Assembly (NCBI GenBank): GCA_964351905.1
Contig: CAYGPG010000002.1
Span: 56,680-120,679 of the forward strand
Origin: GCA-2708415 sp964351905
Lineage (GTDB): Bacteria; Pseudomonadota; Alphaproteobacteria; Micavibrionales; Micavibrionaceae
Direction of reading: 5' to 3'
Length of the DNA: 64,000 nt
Below the pieces are notes generated by a model. That model saw only the letters and a list, made by a program, of their open reading frames with translations. It made no database searches and was not told the DNA's origin. Positions 34,864-42,743 of the stretch are shown one piece after another. The position numbers were made by a program, and so were the translations under genes. Each line of letters opens with the position of its first letter. Positions within the stretch are counted from its first letter, which is position 1.

Positions 34864-35739
34864 ATGTCAGAAAATATTTCAGATAATGCGCATTATCTTG
34901 CTGCGCTTGAGTGGCACCTTATGCATGGTGCTGATGCGTTATTGGGTGAAGACCCTCAAGATCGTACCATTATTCCTGAAATTCCAAAGCCATCAAGTGA
35001 ACTTGTTGCAACGCCAATAAGTTCTAAACCTTCAGTGAGTAATGGTTTAGAGGCCGAAAACCGTAAAGTTATTAATTTTCAAGATAACGTGACACAAGAA
35101 AGTTTAATGGGTGCCGCGCAAGCTATTGAAGAGGCAAAAAAGCTAGCTGCTGAATGTGAAACTCTTGAAAGCCTAAAAAATAAAATTATGGAATTTAATG
35201 GGCTTGGCTTAAAGAAAACAGCTTCTCATATCGTTTTTTCAGAAGGCAATGAAAAAGCTAAAATTATGCTCATTGGTGAAGCGCCGGGAGCAGATGAGGA
35301 TTTACAAGGAAAACCTTTTGTTGGTGTGAGTGGCCAGCTGTTGGATAAGATTTTATCTTGCATTGGTTTGGATCGACATTCTCAATCTTTAGATAAAGCG
35401 GTTTATATCACCAATATTTTAAATTGGCGCCCACCAGGGAATAGAACACCAACAAGTTCAGAAATGAATATTTCTATACCCTTCATTCAACGGCATATTG
35501 AATTGGTTAATCCTAATATTCTCATTATTTGCGGTGGCACGGCGGCAAAGTCTTTATTGAAATCCAATGAATCAATTTCAAAATTGCGCGGTAAGTTTCA
35601 TGATTATCAAATAAAAGAAGATAGAGTTATTCCAACAATTGTTACCTATCATCCTGACTACCTATTGAAAACACCGGCGCAGAAAAAAGCGACTTGGCAA
35701 GATATGTTGATGCTGCAAGAAAAATTAAAAAATTTGTAA
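34864..35739 (+). CDS. Family 4-like uracil-DNA glycosylase, iron-sulfur cysteines apparently missing
   Basis: A 291-residue member of the UDG superfamily that would remove uracil from DNA. The water-activating motif is GEAPGADEDLQGKPFVG, the family strand is NWRPPGNRTPT, and the C-terminal motif is HPDYLL. In characterised family 4 enzymes four cysteines hold a 4Fe-4S cluster; here the positions read NGLGLK, LNWRPPG and IPFIQRH without cysteine. The only three cysteines (residues in AAECET, LSCIG and IICGG) fall elsewhere. The first 90 residues are a poorly conserved linker. It is followed by slt after 20 bases. Confidence 0.85.
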   Translation: MSENISDNAHYLAALEWHLMHGADALLGEDPQDRTIIPEIPKPSSELVATPISSKPSVSNGLEAENRKVINFQDNVTQESLMGAAQAIEEAKKLAAECETLESLKNKIMEFNGLGLKKTASHIVFSEGNEKAKIMLIGEAPGADEDLQGKPFVGVSGQLLDKILSCIGLDRHSQSLDKAVYITNILNWRPPGNRTPTSSEMNISIPFIQRHIELVNPNILIICGGTAAKSLLKSNESISKLRGKFHDYQIKEDRVIPTIVTYHPDYLLKTPAQKKATWQDMLMLQEKLKNL

Positions 35740-35759
35740 TTACTTAAAAATAATTTCTG

Positions 35760-37712
35760 ATGATTAAAAATATAACACTTGCTGCTGCTCTTCAAAAATT
35801 TATTATAATTTTTGGTCTTGTCTTATGTGTTAACTTTCAAAATCTAGCGTTAGCAAGCCCTGATGAGATATATCCCATTCCCTCGATAAAACCTGAGGTA
35901 GCTCAAAAGGAGGATAAAGTTGATGTTAACGGCCTTCCTACACCTGCCTTCAAGCCCGTCTATGATACTCCTAAGGCTACAGATACAAACACAGATTTGA
36001 CTGTTAATACTCAGCCTAAAGATGATGGCTTTGTAGTTATAAGCAGTGCGAAGGCTTTGAAATTAAAAATATTTCATTCAGATCGACAGGCGCGTCTGAC
36101 TCGGGAAATTTTTGATCTACAGTTCCAGGGGAAGATTGATCAAGCCGATAAAAAAATAAATCTACTGAATAATAAAATACTTTTGGGACATATCCTCGCC
36201 GAAAGATATCTGTATTCAACTGGATATGAGCCAACGTACCAAGAGTTAGTATCGTGGATACAAAAATATTCTGATCATCCGCAAGCTTATAAAATATATA
36301 AAAAGGCCTTAAGCAGGGCTGATAAAAAACAAAAAATAAGTTTAGAAAAGCCGAAGAAAAATCAAAAAATTCGCGGTAATCTTGCTGCGCTTTCTCAAAA
36401 AGGAAAGTTGTATAACACGACAATTAAACGAAATTCGGAGCAACAAAATCGTGTTCAAAAATTAAAACGTAACTTAGCAAAAAATATTAAATCGCAACGT
36501 TTAACGCTCGCTTTAAATATGTTGAGCAATGATTATGCGACGCAATTTATGGACAACGTGGAATATGATCATCAACGCTCGCTCATCGCGGCGGGTTTTA
36601 TGTATGCAGGAAAATTAGACGAAGCAAAAAGGCTCTCTCGACAGTCTTTGGAACGTTCTGGTTCTAACGTTCCAATGGCGGGGTGGATCAAAGGCTTGGT
36701 TGAATGGCGCGAAGGAAATTATGATAATGCGGCAATTGCTTTTCAGTCCTCCGCTTCCTCGCAATATGCCTCAGGATGGTTGATATCGGCGTCTGCATAT
36801 TGGGCATCGCGTGCGCACATGCGAAGCGGCAATGCGGAATTGGTCAGCAAATGGCTGGATTTAGCCGCCTCTTATCCTCGAACATTTTATGGTTTGATCG
36901 CCATCCGTGCTTTAGGGCATCAGAATATTTTCAATTGGTCTCTTCCTGAACTTACACGTGAGGGCTTAAAAATAATTGAAAATACAGCGCAAGGTAAAAG
37001 AGCATCCGCATTAATTAAAGTGGGCGAATTATCACTCGCAGAAGAGGAATTAAAAAACTTAAATTTTAATGATGATGTATATAAGAAGCGCGCTTTGCTG
37101 GCTTATGCCAATAAATATAATCTTGCTTCTTTAATGATAGCGCTTGGAAATTCTTTTTCTGGACCCAAGGGGCAATTTTATGATGCTGCGCTTTACCCTG
37201 TTATTAATTATAAAGATACGATTATTGATAAATCTTTAGTGCATGGTTTTATTCGGCAAGAATCGCGTTTTAACCAAGCTGTTTATAATGCAAGTGGTGC
37301 TGTTGGCTTGATGCAGCTGATGCCGGCTACAGCAAATTATGTTGCGGGAAAGACTATATATGATGGTTCTAAAGGCCGTTATTTACTGAGCGACGCTGAC
37401 ACGAATATTACATTAGGTCAGAGATATATAAAGCAACTACTTGAGAGTGATGTCGTTGGCAATGATCTGATAGCTTTGGCTATTGCCTATAACGCAGGCC
37501 CAGGAAATCTTCGAAAATGGAAGTCTGAAAGAATGGATATAAAAGATCCATTGTTATTCATTGAAACCATTCCTTATCCAGAAACGCGGGCGTTTGTTGA
37601 GCGTGTTTTGGCTAATTATTGGATTTATAAGATGCGCTTTAACGAGGAAATACCATCGTTAGACGCCGTTACCGAAGGGAAGTGGGCCGTCCAGCTTGCT
37701 GCTACGAATTAA
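35760..37712 (+). CDS. slt: Soluble lytic murein transglycosylase
   Basis: A 650-residue periplasmic enzyme that cleaves peptidoglycan glycan strands and forms anhydro-muropeptides. It has an N-terminal hydrophobic signal ending near LALASP, a long alpha-helical superhelical region, and a C-terminal SLT domain with catalytic glutamate in FIRQESRFN, followed by GAVGLMQLMPATA and AYNAGPGNLRKW. The linker just after the signal is proline-rich. The stop overlaps the end of the convergent hisN gene by eleven bases. It is probably co-transcribed with the UDG-like gene. Confidence 0.93.
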   Translation: MIKNITLAAALQKFIIIFGLVLCVNFQNLALASPDEIYPIPSIKPEVAQKEDKVDVNGLPTPAFKPVYDTPKATDTNTDLTVNTQPKDDGFVVISSAKALKLKIFHSDRQARLTREIFDLQFQGKIDQADKKINLLNNKILLGHILAERYLYSTGYEPTYQELVSWIQKYSDHPQAYKIYKKALSRADKKQKISLEKPKKNQKIRGNLAALSQKGKLYNTTIKRNSEQQNRVQKLKRNLAKNIKSQRLTLALNMLSNDYATQFMDNVEYDHQRSLIAAGFMYAGKLDEAKRLSRQSLERSGSNVPMAGWIKGLVEWREGNYDNAAIAFQSSASSQYASGWLISASAYWASRAHMRSGNAELVSKWLDLAASYPRTFYGLIAIRALGHQNIFNWSLPELTREGLKIIENTAQGKRASALIKVGELSLAEEELKNLNFNDDVYKKRALLAYANKYNLASLMIALGNSFSGPKGQFYDAALYPVINYKDTIIDKSLVHGFIRQESRFNQAVYNASGAVGLMQLMPATANYVAGKTIYDGSKGRYLLSDADTNITLGQRYIKQLLESDVVGNDLIALAIAYNAGPGNLRKWKSERMDIKDPLLFIETIPYPETRAFVERVLANYWIYKMRFNEEIPSLDAVTEGKWAVQLAATN

Positions 37713-38451
37713 GAATTTTTAATACTTCATCTTTAAGCGCAATATCCCCTAGAGCCAAAACACGCCCATCGGATTTGGTGGTAAGCGGATTTCCATCCCA
37801 ATCACACATATGACCACCTGCGCCTTCAATAATGGGGGGAAGGGCTGCAAAGTCGTAAGCACTCAAAAGTGATTCAATCGCCACGTCCATAAAGCCAGAA
37901 GCAAGCAAGCCGAATGAATAACAATCACCGCCCCAAATATAAAAATCAGAAGCGTGATCTATTTCTTTCCAGTTATCGACCATGATGGGGTGGGTGCTAA
38001 TAAGACGTGCTTCTTTTAAACTTTTACAGGATCGGGTTTGAACAGGTTTGCCATTAAACAAGGTTGGTTGATCTTTTGCGCCTATCCAACGCTCCTTCAA
38101 AATAGGTTGATCAATAATCCCTAAGATAGGAACGCCATTTTCACAAAGGGCGATGAGCGTGCCAAAGGTTGGGCGACCTGCAATAAAAGATTTTGTGCCA
38201 TCAATCGGGTCTAACACCCACTCATACTGGTTTTTGCCTGTTTTAATGCCAAATTCTTCGCCGATAATACCGTCTTCGAGCCGTTTGGCCTCAATAATTT
38301 CACGAAGGCGTTGCTCGACCGTATGATCAGCTATTGTCACAGGGCTTTCATCACTTTTGTGATCCACATCAACGCTGCTTCTGAAATAAGGGCGGATGAT
38401 CTCGCCGGCTTCGTTGGCTAAATGATGGGCTAATTCAATAAAATCTTGCAT
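37702..38451 (-). CDS. hisN: Histidinol-phosphatase, inositol monophosphatase type
   Basis: A 249-residue Mg-dependent phosphatase of the inositol monophosphatase fold. Metal motifs are GEEFG, DPIDGTKSF and SAYDFAAL. The region GGDCYSFGLLASGFMDVAIE is typical of the HisN type used for histidine synthesis in alphaproteobacteria, and also fits generic IMPases. It is paralogous to cysQ in this window but lacks the palindrome insert. It is divergent from alaS, with about 75 bases between starts. Confidence 0.85.
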   Translation of the reverse strand: MQDFIELAHHLANEAGEIIRPYFRSSVDVDHKSDESPVTIADHTVEQRLREIIEAKRLEDGIIGEEFGIKTGKNQYEWVLDPIDGTKSFIAGRPTFGTLIALCENGVPILGIIDQPILKERWIGAKDQPTLFNGKPVQTRSCKSLKEARLISTHPIMVDNWKEIDHASDFYIWGGDCYSFGLLASGFMDVAIESLLSAYDFAALPPIIEGAGGHMCDWDGNPLTTKSDGRVLALGDIALKDEVLKILNS

Positions 38452-38526
38452 ATTTTCAATAGTTTCGCATTATGGGAGTTAAATTTAACCGTAGCGGGTT
38501 TACCCGCCTGAGGACAATAAAAAAAC

Positions 38527-41253
38527 ATGAAAACAGTAAAAGACATTCGAAGTGAATTTTTAGGTTATTTTGAAAAGAAGGGACATACGCAAGTCGCGTC
38601 TTCGCCGCTTGTGCCGCAAAATGATCCAACGTTGATGTTTGTGAATTCGGGCATGGTGCAATTTAAGAATGTTTTTACAGGTACGGAAAGCCGTGATTAT
38701 ACTCGTGCCACAACCTCGCAAAAATGTGTACGGGCAGGGGGCAAGCATAATGACCTTGATAATGTGGGCTATACCGCGCGCCATCATACATTTTTTGAAA
38801 TGCTGGGGAATTTTTCTTTTGGTGATTATTTTAAGGAAGAAGCCATTTCTTATGCATGGGAATTGGTGTCTAAAAATTTCCAAATGCCTAAAGATAAATT
38901 GCTAATTACCGTTCATTCGACTGATGAGGAAGCAGCAGGGCTTTGGAAGAAAATCGCTGGATTTTCTGATGATCGCATTATCCGTATCCCGACAGACGAT
39001 AATTTCTGGCAAATGGGGGATACAGGCCCGTGTGGCCCTTGCTCCGAAATTTTCTATGATCAGGGTGATCAATTGCAAGGCGGCCCGCCAGGGTCACCAG
39101 ATGAAGATGGTGACCGTTTCTTAGAATTCTGGAACCTCGTTTTCATGCAGTACGAGCAAGAGCCAGGTGAAGATGGTCAGCCTGTGCGCCGTCCATTGCC
39201 GAAGCCTTCTATTGATACAGGAATGGGTTTGGAGCGTATTGCGGCATTAATGCAAGGCAAGACGACAAATTATGATATTGATCTGCTCCATACAATTATT
39301 GAGAACTGCGCCGGTTTAACAGGTGTGGCCTATGAAGGCGAAAATGCGCCAAGTCACCGCGTGATTGCCGATCATTTACGTTGTGCGTCATTCTTGCTTG
39401 CAGATGGCGTGATGCCATCTAATGAAGGGCGGGGTTATGTGCTACGCCGAATTATGCGTCGCGGGATGCGTCATGCGCATTTATTGGGCGCGAAAGAGCC
39501 ATTGATGTATAAATTATTGCCTAATTTGGTGTCCATGATGGGCGAAGCCTTCCCTGAATTAAAACGTGCGGAATCTATGATTTCTGAAACATTAAAGAAC
39601 GAAGAAACGCGCTTTAAAACAACATTGGATCGCGGTTTGAAGATGCTTGATGAGGAAGCAGAGAATGTGCGTGATAATAAGTTGGCAGGCGATGTGGCAT
39701 TTAAGCTTTACGATACGTATGGTTTCCCTGTTGATCTCACGCAAGATGCGCTTCGTACCAAGGGCATTGAAGTGGATATGGATGGGTTTGAAGCCTGCAT
39801 GAATGAACAAAAAGCCAAAGCGCGTGCGGCTTGGTCAGGATCTGGTGATGCAGGCACAGAAAAGCTTTGGTTTGAAATTTTAGAGAGTGTTGAGCCAACA
39901 GAATTCTTAGGCTACGAAACCGAAAAAGCGGAAGGCAAAGTTTTGGTTCTTGTGAAAAAAACTCCCCCCCTTACCCCCCCGCAGGCGGGGGGGAAGCGAC
40001 TGGAAGGAGTAGGGGGGGAGCAGGCTACCCTGAAAATAGTAGATCGTTTAGAAAAAGGCGATGAGGGGCAGATTATCGTCAACCAAACACCTTTTTATGG
40101 TGAGAGTGGGGGGCAGGTTGGTGATAATGGCGTCGTGAAAGGGGAAACGGGTTCTGCCTTGGTCACGGACGTGAAGAAGCAGTTGGGCAAACTATTTGTG
40201 CATCATGTCACGGTGACGGAAGGGCATATTAATAAAAATGACGCGTTGCAAATGAGCGTTGATCATAAGCGTCGTGGTGCGATCCGCTCTAATCACTCCG
40301 CAACGCATTTATTGCATGAGGCGTTGCGCGAAACATTGGGTGATCATGTCGCGCAAAAAGGATCGCTACAGGATGCGGAACGCACACGTTTTGATATTTC
40401 TCAACCCTCTGCCGTGACTCCCGAGCAATTAAAGGCCGTCGAAGCGCAAGTGAATGCGGAAATTCGTTCTAATACAAAAGTTGTGACACGCGTCATGCCG
40501 ATTGACGAGGCCATGGAGAGCGGCGCGATGGCGTTGTTTGGCGAGAAATATGACGACGAAGTGCGTGTGGTGTCTATGGGCTCCACGGCTGAAGGCGCGA
40601 ACAAGCCCTATTCAGTTGAACTTTGTGGGGGGACGCATGTGGCGCGCACGGGTGATATTGGTCTATTCAAAATCGTCAGCGAAAGCGCGATTGCCGCAGG
40701 GGTGCGCCGTATTGAAGCTTTAACGGGAGCCAATGCTTTGGCTTATTTAGAAGAACAAGAAGAGAAACTGAATGAGACGGCACAGATCTTGAAAGCCGCC
40801 CCCAGTGATGTTGCAGAACGTGTAAAATCGCTTCAGAATGAAAAGAAAAAGCTGGAAAAAGAAGTGGCGAACTTACGTAAGCAGATAGCCATGGGCGGAG
40901 CAGGCGCCAATGATGATCCGAAAGAAATTAATGGTATTAAATTCATCGGTAAGGTTTTAGAAGATTTTCCCGTCAAAGAATTGCGCGGTATGGCGGAAGA
41001 TTTGAAGAAGAAAATTGGCTCTGGCATTATCGCGTTGGTGGCGACAGACACAGAAAATGACAAAGTGTCGATTATTGTGGCTGTGACGTCAGATTTAACG
41101 GATAGCCATAGCGCTGTTGACCTCGTCAAACTCGGCGCAGAAGCTCTCGGTGGCTCAGGCGGCGGCGGCCGCCCAGAAATGGCTCAAGCCGGCGGTGCCA
41201 ATCCTGCTGCGGCCAATGACGCGGTGAGTGTGATTGAGAAAAAGTTGGGTTAA
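38527..41253 (+). CDS. alaS: Alanyl-tRNA synthetase with in-frame palindrome insert
   Basis: A 908-residue class II synthetase. The catalytic domain opens with EFLGYFEKKGHTQVASSPLV, the editing site has HSATHLLHEAL and CGGTHVARTGDIG, and a C-terminal oligomerisation and DHHA1 region ends with GGGGRPEMAQAGG. It is about 25-30 residues longer than usual. Roughly 20 extra residues (beginning TPPLTPPQAGG) lie just before the conserved TPFYGESGGQVGD segment, encoded by a GC-rich palindrome in frame. The ribosome site AGGA is present. The stop overlaps the next convergent gene by four bases. Confidence 0.95.
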   Translation: MKTVKDIRSEFLGYFEKKGHTQVASSPLVPQNDPTLMFVNSGMVQFKNVFTGTESRDYTRATTSQKCVRAGGKHNDLDNVGYTARHHTFFEMLGNFSFGDYFKEEAISYAWELVSKNFQMPKDKLLITVHSTDEEAAGLWKKIAGFSDDRIIRIPTDDNFWQMGDTGPCGPCSEIFYDQGDQLQGGPPGSPDEDGDRFLEFWNLVFMQYEQEPGEDGQPVRRPLPKPSIDTGMGLERIAALMQGKTTNYDIDLLHTIIENCAGLTGVAYEGENAPSHRVIADHLRCASFLLADGVMPSNEGRGYVLRRIMRRGMRHAHLLGAKEPLMYKLLPNLVSMMGEAFPELKRAESMISETLKNEETRFKTTLDRGLKMLDEEAENVRDNKLAGDVAFKLYDTYGFPVDLTQDALRTKGIEVDMDGFEACMNEQKAKARAAWSGSGDAGTEKLWFEILESVEPTEFLGYETEKAEGKVLVLVKKTPPLTPPQAGGKRLEGVGGEQATLKIVDRLEKGDEGQIIVNQTPFYGESGGQVGDNGVVKGETGSALVTDVKKQLGKLFVHHVTVTEGHINKNDALQMSVDHKRRGAIRSNHSATHLLHEALRETLGDHVAQKGSLQDAERTRFDISQPSAVTPEQLKAVEAQVNAEIRSNTKVVTRVMPIDEAMESGAMALFGEKYDDEVRVVSMGSTAEGANKPYSVELCGGTHVARTGDIGLFKIVSESAIAAGVRRIEALTGANALAYLEEQEEKLNETAQILKAAPSDVAERVKSLQNEKKKLEKEVANLRKQIAMGGAGANDDPKEINGIKFIGKVLEDFPVKELRGMAEDLKKKIGSGIIALVATDTENDKVSIIVAVTSDLTDSHSAVDLVKLGAEALGGSGGGGRPEMAQAGGANPAAANDAVSVIEKKLG
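39961..40020. repeat. GC-rich palindromic element inserted in frame in alaS
   Basis: CTCCCCCCCTTACCCCCCC is followed by GCAGGC and GGGGGGG, and the outer end AGTAGGGGGGGAG pairs with the opening CTCCCCCCCT. The length is about 60 bases, a multiple of three, and the frame contains no stop. The core is very similar to the element at 5255-5305 in cysQ, which gives the near-identical peptides PPLTPPQAGG and PPLTSPPPAGG in the same reading frame. Confidence 0.85.
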
Positions 41254-42017
41254 GCAATTCTTAAATTAGGGCCATTAGCTTTTGTAGAGCTTTGTCTTGT
41301 CAGGCTAATCCTATCCATTAATGCTTTAAATTCACTTTTTGATAATAGTCTGGCAAGACCATTTGCTATTATACCACCATCATACATGGCTTTATTTGCT
41401 TCTTGGAAACATACAATAGAGTCACTCTCCTCAGCCGTTAATTCTCTGTCTTCTGCTTTGGCTAAATCTGTAACAGGTCTAATATATGTATCGTAGTTAT
41501 AACGCGTGTCAGCGTCAATTTTATCCATAGCCTCATGCGTAAATTGAATTTCGCAGGTATGCCAACGACCTTTGCCTAAATTAATTTCCACTGAGAGCGC
41601 TACATTTACGCAGCCAGATTTTTTTCTATCTAAAAAAGCATCGTCAATTTCAGTGATTCTTATCCCCCTGTTTTCCCATTCTTGTAGAAACTCATTTGTA
41701 TTCTTACCTGGGCCTGTGATGCTTCTTAGCATAAAAATAGTTTCAGGGGCTTTAAAAGAAATCCTATTTCTAACCAAGTCAGGAACTTCTGAAAACTTTC
41801 CGTTATATTTTGCTGCTTTAGCCAAAAAACGTTCTTTTAACTTTAGGGGACCTTTAATAACTTGAGTATCAGGGTTAAGCTCTAAGTATTCTGCTAATGC
41901 TCTTGTGAAAAGCATTAGGGGCCCTTGAGCCATTTCAGCATGGTGCATTAAAGTTCCAGGGTTGTTACTCGAGTGCCTTGATTTACCTGCAGATTTAAAT
42001 GGTGTTACAGCATTCAT
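41250..42017 (-). CDS. RelA/SpoT-fold-like orphan protein
   Basis: A 255-residue soluble protein without signal peptide. Residues 60-105 have a KERFLAKAAKY segment followed by PDLVRNRISF, and residues 130-175 have DRKKSGCVNVALSVEI and HTCEIQFTHEAMDKID. The order (basic Lys helix, D-x-V-R-N-R-I strand, small-residue turn, E-I-Q strand) is that of RelA/SpoT-type nucleotidyltransferase folds, as in small alarmone synthetases and related toxins. The assignment is by motif shape only. The C-terminal 60 residues are helical. An AT-rich 200-base gap precedes it and it overlaps alaS by four bases. Function unknown. Confidence 0.5.
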   Translation of the reverse strand: MNAVTPFKSAGKSRHSSNNPGTLMHHAEMAQGPLMLFTRALAEYLELNPDTQVIKGPLKLKERFLAKAAKYNGKFSEVPDLVRNRISFKAPETIFMLRSITGPGKNTNEFLQEWENRGIRITEIDDAFLDRKKSGCVNVALSVEINLGKGRWHTCEIQFTHEAMDKIDADTRYNYDTYIRPVTDLAKAEDRELTAEESDSIVCFQEANKAMYDGGIIANGLARLLSKSEFKALMDRISLTRQSSTKANGPNLRIA

Positions 42018-42217
42018 AATTTATGAACCTCTTTTATTTTAATAAATGTAACTTTATTTCCTATTTTTTAACAAGTTAATAATATCATTATCAAGAGAAA
42101 AATAACATAAAATTATGTAAATTACAATAATTTATTCTTTTATTTCACTCTTGCCCTTTTTGATCAGCCTGTTATAAACGCCTCGAAATTAATTTTTATA
42201 GTGAAAAGAGGCACATA

Positions 42218-42640
42218 ATGGCTACACAACAAACATTTTCGATACTTAAACCTGATGCGACGCGTCGTAATTTGACGGGGGCGATTAACCAGAAATTTGA
42301 AGAGAATGGTCTTCGCAATGTGGCGCAAAAGCGTATTCATATGACACGTGAGCAAGCGGAGAAATTCTACGCCGTTCATGCAGAGCGTCCATTTTTTGGT
42401 GAGTTGGTTGATTTCATGATTTCTGAGCCTGTTGTGGTTCAGGTTTTGGAAGGCGAAAACGCCGTTGCAAAGAATCGTGAGATCATGGGCGCAACAAACC
42501 CAGAAGACGCCGATGCAGGTACTATTCGTAAAGAATTTGCACTCAGCATTGGTGAAAATTCAGTTCACGGATCTGACAGCGATGAAAATGCAGCGATTGA
42601 AATTGCGCATTTCTTTAGCAAAGATGAGATTGTTGGGTAA
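42218..42640 (+). CDS. ndk: Nucleoside diphosphate kinase
   Basis: A 140-residue enzyme that transfers gamma phosphates among nucleotides through a phosphohistidine. The start TFSILKPDATRRNLTG and active-site histidine segment NSVHGSDSDENAAIEI are both diagnostic. The size is normal. The gene is preceded by an AT-rich gap of 200 bases shared with the divergent RelA/SpoT-like gene and followed by a palindromic repeat. Confidence 0.97.
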   Translation: MATQQTFSILKPDATRRNLTGAINQKFEENGLRNVAQKRIHMTREQAEKFYAVHAERPFFGELVDFMISEPVVVQVLEGENAVAKNREIMGATNPEDADAGTIRKEFALSIGENSVHGSDSDENAAIEIAHFFSKDEIVG

Positions 42641-42650
42641 TCAGTAATTT

Positions 42651-42731
42651 GTCATTGCGAGCGAAGCGCGGCAATCTATAGTTTAACGGAAATATTCTGG
42701 ATTGCTTCGTCACTTCGTTCCTCGCAATGAC
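42651..42731. repeat. Interspersed palindromic repeat (GTCATTGCGAGC type)
   Basis: An 81-base element with ends GTCATTGCGA (42651-42660) and TCGCAATGAC (42722-42731), inner GCGAAGCGCGGCAATC on the left and GATTGCTTCGTCACTTCG-like sequence on the right. It is clearly related to the copy at 8364-8452. It fills the gap between the convergent ndk and histidine kinase genes. Confidence 0.9.
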
Positions 42732-42743
42732 GGTTTGAAAGAC

